DNA from: an uncultured Prevotellaceae bacterium
GTDB lineage: Bacteria > Bacteroidota > Bacteroidia > Bacteroidales > Bacteroidaceae
Assembly (NCBI GenBank): GCA_900313845.1
Contig: OMTC01000116.1
Location: 1-6,395 of the forward strand
DNA: 6,395 bases
Direction of reading: 5' to 3'
The position numbers and the translations under genes were made by a program. The notes below the pieces were generated by a model. The model saw only the letters and a list, made by a program, of their open reading frames with translations. It was not told where the DNA came from and searched no databases. Shown here one piece after another: positions 3,735 through 6,395 of this stretch (position 1 is its first letter; each line of letters begins with the position of its first letter).

Positions 3735-6053
3735 ATGGCAAAAAGACTACTGCTTACTGGCGCATTGCTGTTTGTTTTAGCATCCTCTGTGTTTGCACAG
3801 AATGTGAAACTCAGAGGTAACATTATTAATGGTCACAGCAATTACGCTGGTACTCGCGATTGGAACACCTACGGTATTGGTATGTGGGAGTTTACAGACG
3901 CAAAGGAAACCTACACGAACTATGAGCAAATTGCGCAGAAATCCACACTTTATGGCAATCAAGGTGCCATCTACGTGGATGGTTATTACTACACTTTCTA
4001 TGGACGCGAAAAGCAGTCGGAAGACGATCCTTACAACTTCGACACGGACATGAACAACACCGAAGAAGAGGTGGTTGTGCGCAAATGGGATGCTTCCAAC
4101 TGGACGATGCTGGAGGAGAAGATTTATACTCCTAATTCCAATCTGAATTTCTGTGATTTGACTTACGATGCAAACGACGACAAGGTGTATTGCATCTACA
4201 GCGATATTTCGGGCACAGGCGAAGACGCATTGCAGGATTATTATTTCGGTTCACTCGACCTTGCAACGATGACAGTGACTCGCATCAGCAAGCGTGCACT
4301 CTCCACGGAGTTCCGTGCTTTGGCAGCCCATCCAAATGGTAAGATTTATGCCATTGGCTATGCTTCTACTCCTTACGATGGTAAGCTTTGCACTTTCGAC
4401 AAGAAAACCGGTGAATTCACCGATGTGGGTGATGTGGGACATGGCATCCAGCGCACGATGCAATCGGCTGTTTGCGACTGGCGAACAGGAAAAATGTACT
4501 GGGTGGGACCGATGAACGATGGAAAGGACCATTCTCGCGAAGGTAACCGCTATGGCACTGCCCTCTATGAGGTGAATGTTGAGACGGGTGAATCCACACT
4601 GCTCTCTCGTCTTCCTTATAAGGAAAATGTGGTGGGATTGTACGTGGTAGGCGACATCGTGAAGAAAGCCAACGACGTGAACATCAAGTTGGGCACTCCT
4701 TCTCAGCTCAATGCCAATGAATTGGCTACTGCTGTGGCTACAGTGAAGAACTTGGGTACGAACGTGGCTAAGGGCTATACCGTGAAGCTCTTTGCTAATG
4801 GACAGGTGCGTGCTACGATTGATAACGGTATGGATTTGCAGCCAGGCGAAAGCGTTGACCTCGACCTCGATTTCGTCGTGAATGTTAGCGACGGTACTAA
4901 GCTTTCGCTTTATGCAACTGTGGAATTGGCTAACGATGAGAACGAAACCAATAATGTCACTTCTGCTATCGATGTTGTCGTTGTTCAGTCTATCCTTCCA
5001 TCGGTTAGCTTGATGGGTACGGAAGAGAACGGAATGGTGAAGTTGGCTTGGGATGCTCCAAACACGGATGCACAAAACGTGACGGAGGATTTTGAGCGCT
5101 ATGCTCCTTTCATCATCAATCATATCGGTGACTGGACCTGCGTGAAGCGTGGTGAGGCTCAGGCAACTGTGACCATGCGTGACTTCGAGGGAACATATAT
5201 CTATCCGAATGTAGGAAAGCCATTTGCTTATCAGGTGTTCAATCCTTCCGAGGCAGGTATTTATATTGACAACTATGCTACCGATACTTGCACTTACTAC
5301 TGTCAGTCGGGCAAGCAGATGCTGATTGCCTTGGCAGGTGCTGTGCCAGCCGACAACTCATCGGGCTTCAATTGGGCAAAGGCAGACAACTGGCTCATCT
5401 CGCCAGAGCTTTCAGGAAAGGCTCAGACCATTGCCTTCTATGCTAAGTGCTGGACATCGCAAGTGAAGCAGTATGCAAGCAGTTCAAGCTATACGCACTA
5501 CGATGAGCAGTTCCATGTGCTTTACTCAACGACAGACAAGAATCCTGAGAACTTCACGCGTCTCAATGCCGATACGATTGTTGCCAAGCAGCGATTCAAG
5601 GAAGGTGCCTTCCAGTTTGAATTGCCTGAGGGTGCCAAGTATTTTGCTATCCAGCACGTGACTGATGGTGAGACTGGTTTCTGCTTCTTCCTCGACGACA
5701 TTAGTTTTCAGCCAGTCATCGCACATCTCAAGGGTTATAACGTGTATTGCAATGGCGTGAAGGTGAACGAAGAACTTTTGTCAGCCAATACTACTGAATT
5801 CACGACTGCCATCCAAGGTGTAGAAGTCAATTCGTTCTCCGTTTCAGCTGTTTACGAAGAGGGTGAATCTATGGCATCGAACGCGTTCAACGTGATTCCT
5901 GCTGCCATTACCAACTTGCAGAACGACAAGCTTCACAAGACTGGCATCTATACACTGAATGGTCAGTACATCGGCACTCAGCTCCCAGCTGTTCGCGGAC
6001 TCTATGTGGTTCGCCTGTCGGACGGACAGACCCAGAAAGTCGTTGTCAAATAA
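3735..6053 (+). CDS. T9SS-secreted multidomain surface protein (propeller-like, CARDB, choice-of-anchor J, Por sorting tail)
   Basis: The protein has 772 residues. Residues 1-21 are a signal peptide (MAKRLLLTGALLFVLASSVF, then AQ), with cleavage near FA|QN. Residues about 25-310 hold repeated strand-rich units such as HPNGKIYAIGY (199-209) and RTGKMYWVGP (250-259), and the segment reads like a beta-propeller. Residues about 312-417 are CARDB-like: NDVNIKLGTPSQL, then VKNLGTNVAKGYTVKLF, then ELANDENETNNV. Residues about 449-660 resemble the cleaved-adhesin/choice-of-anchor-J jelly roll, from VTEDFERYAP through DNWLISPELS (551-560) to FFLDDISFQP (651-660). A short Fn3-like part (664-720) contains LKGYNVYCNGVKVN. 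The C-terminus (737-772), from GIYTLNGQYIG to QKVVVK, is a T9SS type A sorting domain, so export across the outer membrane and surface attachment are expected. No catalytic motif is seen; a binding or adhesin role is inferred. It has its own promoter and is followed by a terminator. Confidence 0.88.
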   Translation: MAKRLLLTGALLFVLASSVFAQNVKLRGNIINGHSNYAGTRDWNTYGIGMWEFTDAKETYTNYEQIAQKSTLYGNQGAIYVDGYYYTFYGREKQSEDDPYNFDTDMNNTEEEVVVRKWDASNWTMLEEKIYTPNSNLNFCDLTYDANDDKVYCIYSDISGTGEDALQDYYFGSLDLATMTVTRISKRALSTEFRALAAHPNGKIYAIGYASTPYDGKLCTFDKKTGEFTDVGDVGHGIQRTMQSAVCDWRTGKMYWVGPMNDGKDHSREGNRYGTALYEVNVETGESTLLSRLPYKENVVGLYVVGDIVKKANDVNIKLGTPSQLNANELATAVATVKNLGTNVAKGYTVKLFANGQVRATIDNGMDLQPGESVDLDLDFVVNVSDGTKLSLYATVELANDENETNNVTSAIDVVVVQSILPSVSLMGTEENGMVKLAWDAPNTDAQNVTEDFERYAPFIINHIGDWTCVKRGEAQATVTMRDFEGTYIYPNVGKPFAYQVFNPSEAGIYIDNYATDTCTYYCQSGKQMLIALAGAVPADNSSGFNWAKADNWLISPELSGKAQTIAFYAKCWTSQVKQYASSSSYTHYDEQFHVLYSTTDKNPENFTRLNADTIVAKQRFKEGAFQFELPEGAKYFAIQHVTDGETGFCFFLDDISFQPVIAHLKGYNVYCNGVKVNEELLSANTTEFTTAIQGVEVNSFSVSAVYEEGESMASNAFNVIPAAITNLQNDKLHKTGIYTLNGQYIGTQLPAVRGLYVVRLSDGQTQKVVVK

Positions 6054-6068
6054 GAACAAAATCATCAT

Positions 6069-6109
6069 GAGTGAGGAGACTCTTTTTCGGATTTCTCCTT
6101 ACTCTTTTT
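6069..6109 (+). terminator. Rho-independent terminator after the T9SS cargo gene
   Basis: GAGTGAGGAGA (6069-6079) pairs with TCTCCTTACTC (6094-6104) to give an 11-bp stem with one G-U wobble and a 14-nt loop. A run of five T (6105-6109) and further T-rich sequence follow at once. It begins 15 bp after the TAA of the cargo gene. This implies that the next gene at 6181 is transcribed mostly from its own signal or by partial readthrough. Confidence 0.8.
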
Positions 6110-6180
6110 CTCCTTATTATATATAAATAATCACAAGTAAATAACAAATTTTTTATTATCTTAATTAAATAATCAAACGT

Positions 6181-6395
6181 ATGAGAAGAATTACACTTAT
6201 TTTCGCATTACTTCTGTCGTTGATGAGGGTAAGGCAAGCGAATGCGGAAACTATTACAGAAGATTTCGAGTCTGTACAATTAACAGACAAAGATGGTAAT
6301 GTTTTAACAAGTTCTTGGAGTTATGGATATGGTCTCGACAATGGTTGGAAAATTATTGGTGGCTCTATTTTTGCTTCTGAGGGTTATACCAACTA
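6181..6395 (+). CDS. Second secreted protein with an anchor-J-like N-terminus, 5' part only
   Basis: The frame is open from ATG 6181 to the right edge; 71 residues are visible. MRRITLIFALLLSLMRVRQA then NA forms a signal peptide with likely cleavage after ANA (residue 22). Two Arg residues (16 and 18) in the region just before the cleavage site are unusual. The mature start, ETITEDFESVQLTDKDGN, followed by WSYGYGLDNGWKIIGGSIFA, resembles the opening of choice-of-anchor-J/cleaved-adhesin domains (EDFE followed by a W-rich strand), as in the upstream gene (VTEDFERYAP). It is probably another T9SS cargo or surface protein, but the C-terminus that would prove it lies outside the window. The gap 6110-6180 is extremely A/T-rich and shows no TAnnTTTG box. 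Confidence 0.75.
   Translation, partial: MRRITLIFALLLSLMRVRQANAETITEDFESVQLTDKDGNVLTSSWSYGYGLDNGWKIIGGSIFASEGYTN

Noticed and set aside
4424..4441. Short direct repeat GATGTGGGT/GATGTGGGA in the cargo gene
   Set aside because: It encodes an in-frame DVGDVG segment; two copies only, so there is no basis for calling a repeat element.
4251..5123. 290-codon open frame on the minus strand inside the T9SS cargo gene
   Set aside because: It is antisense to a well-supported multidomain gene, has His/Ser/Arg-rich composition typical of a shadow frame, and shows no family motif or promoter.
5655..5660. Second CACGTG core as another parS site
   Set aside because: The flanks (AG on the left, AC on the right) do not fit the parS palindrome.

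Overview
The window looks like chromosomal DNA from a Bacteroidales bacterium, most likely Prevotella or a close relative. The grounds are a type IX secretion (T9SS) C-terminal sorting domain, a DUF4252-type protein next to an ECF sigma factor, a PG_1098-type THUMP-like methyltransferase, TAnnTTTG-type promoter elements, and A/T-rich leaders without clear Shine-Dalgarno sequences. No phage, transposon, CRISPR, rRNA or tRNA signal was seen.

Left arm (1-3436), all on the minus strand. In transcription order it holds a secreted VanX-like M15 D-Ala-D-Ala dipeptidase (3436-2717), a THUMP-like class I methyltransferase (2657-1407), a secreted DUF4252-like protein (1304-726), an ECF sigma factor (664-170), and the start of a single-pass membrane protein that overlaps the sigma gene by an ATGA and is probably its anti-sigma partner. 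A TGTAAC-N17-CGTC element just upstream of the DUF4252 gene looks like an ECF promoter. The last three genes therefore probably form an autoregulated envelope-signalling operon.

Centre (3437-3734). This is an A/T-rich divergent intergenic region of about 300 bp. It holds a TAACTTTG element facing left, a TTTG-N19-TAAATTTG promoter facing right, and one perfect DnaA-box 9-mer.

Right arm (3735-6395), plus strand. A 772-residue secreted protein has a probable beta-propeller, a CARDB-like domain, a choice-of-anchor-J (cleaved-adhesin-like) domain and a T9SS sorting tail. A convincing intrinsic terminator follows, and then the 5' end of a second secreted gene whose mature N-terminus begins like another anchor-J domain. 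This is probably a small cluster of T9SS surface proteins.

Most of the window is ordinary core and accessory Bacteroidales content. The points worth checking are the ECF promoter, a 15/16 match to a ParB parS site inside the methyltransferase gene, the single perfect DnaA box in the divergent promoter region, and the multidomain T9SS cargo pair. I see no clear evidence of a wholly new system.
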